Shown here piece after piece: positions 63,608 to 64,000 of a stretch of DNA of 64,000 bases. The stretch is taken from NCBI GenBank assembly GCA_964023205.1, contig OZ026835.1, positions 11,862,414 through 11,926,413 on the forward strand, written 5' to 3'. Under the pieces are notes generated by a model. That model saw nothing but the letters and a program-made list of their open reading frames with translations, was not told where the DNA came from and did no database searches. Positions within the stretch are counted from its first letter, which is position 1. Each line of letters begins with the position of its first letter. Both the position numbers and the translations under genes were made by a program. Source of the stretch: Lutraria lutraria (Eukaryota > Mollusca > Bivalvia > Venerida > Mactridae).

Positions 63608-63816
63608 GTAAGTTGAATGTTTGTGTATTATGTTTCTATGGAATGAACTGGATGATTTATATATGATGTTAAGGGTTGAATGATATATTCAAACAATTGA
63701 TGGAGTATTTAATGTAAATTTGTGAAATTAAAACTTATGCTGCTTAAGTCAGCAATAGGTGTATTTTACTAATTGATTTAAATGACTGGTTGATAAGTGT
63801 ATTTTACTAACACTTT

Positions 63817-64000
63817 ATACCCCGCAAACAAAGTTTGAGAGGGGCTATATTGGAGTCACTATATCCATCGAGCGGTTGGTCAGTCAGTCTGTCCGCATAC
63901 TATTTCACCAGTTTGTTGAGCAAACTACTTCCACATTTCTTAAGCGATTGCAATAAAATTGTGTAGATTTGCAAGACATTCTTTTCATGCCCTGTGATCC
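63817..64000 (+). repeat. TACCCC-family repeat, copy 4, cut by window end
   Basis: 'ataccccgcaaacaaagtttgagaggggctat' hairpin region, then 'cggttggtcagtcagtctgt ccgc'. The right end lies beyond the window. Confidence 0.65.

Noticed and set aside
61205..61280. Functional tRNA gene
   Set aside because: Poor anticodon and acceptor stems; it is the head of a SINE bounded by direct repeats.
6868..63501. Intronic snoRNAs, expected in some ribosome-biogenesis host genes
   Set aside because: No C/D or H/ACA box pair at proper spacing was convincing by eye; a covariance-model search would be needed to decide.

Overview
The window is eukaryotic nuclear DNA: AT-rich, with about 40 spliceosomal introns and dense interspersed repeats. 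It is probably from a mollusc, most likely a bivalve. That guess rests on the repeats: elements starting AGCTCACC/AGCTCACAT and ending GGGCCATCATGGCCCTCTTGTT, and 'ggggtatattgctttg...gtccgtccgt' elements, which I associate with bivalve genomes. The protein sequences alone only indicate an animal.

Almost the whole window is the middle of one plus-strand gene, midasin (MDN1/Rea1), the giant dynein-like AAA+ ATPase of pre-60S ribosome maturation. I could join 41 coding exons (6735-63607) by hand into one open frame of 7,171 bases: the last base of a Gly codon plus 2,390 codons. Every splice phase agrees and no in-frame stop was seen. The fragment starts inside the P-loop of a AAA domain taken to be AAA4, runs through AAA5 and AAA6 (to about fragment residue 934), and then follows about 1,455 residues of the helical linker. 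The N-terminus with AAA1-3 lies left of the window. The rest of the linker, the acidic region and the MIDAS domain lie right of it. One intron uses a GC donor; the rest appear to be GT-AG.

A second gene sits inside the AAA6 intron on the opposite strand (18129-16837): a single-exon rhodopsin-like GPCR of 430 residues with strongly altered class A signature motifs.

The remaining sequence is intronic. Layout: 1-6734, end of an upstream intron full of repeats; 6735-15435, AAA4, AAA5 and the AAA6 P-loop; 15436-18625, intron with the nested GPCR; 18626-27591, rest of AAA6 and start of the linker; 27592-46566, a single intron of about 19 kb made mostly of repeats and unrecognised AT-rich DNA; 46567-63607, linker exons; 63608-64000, start of the next intron. 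The introns hold (i) hairpin-ended elements with tandem-repeat cores, (ii) tRNA-headed SINEs, several with clear target-site duplications, (iii) many short inverted-repeat (MITE-like) elements with TACAGT termini, (iv) hAT-like MITEs and (v) a 20-base minisatellite. Several of these lie within 10-60 bases of MDN1 splice sites.
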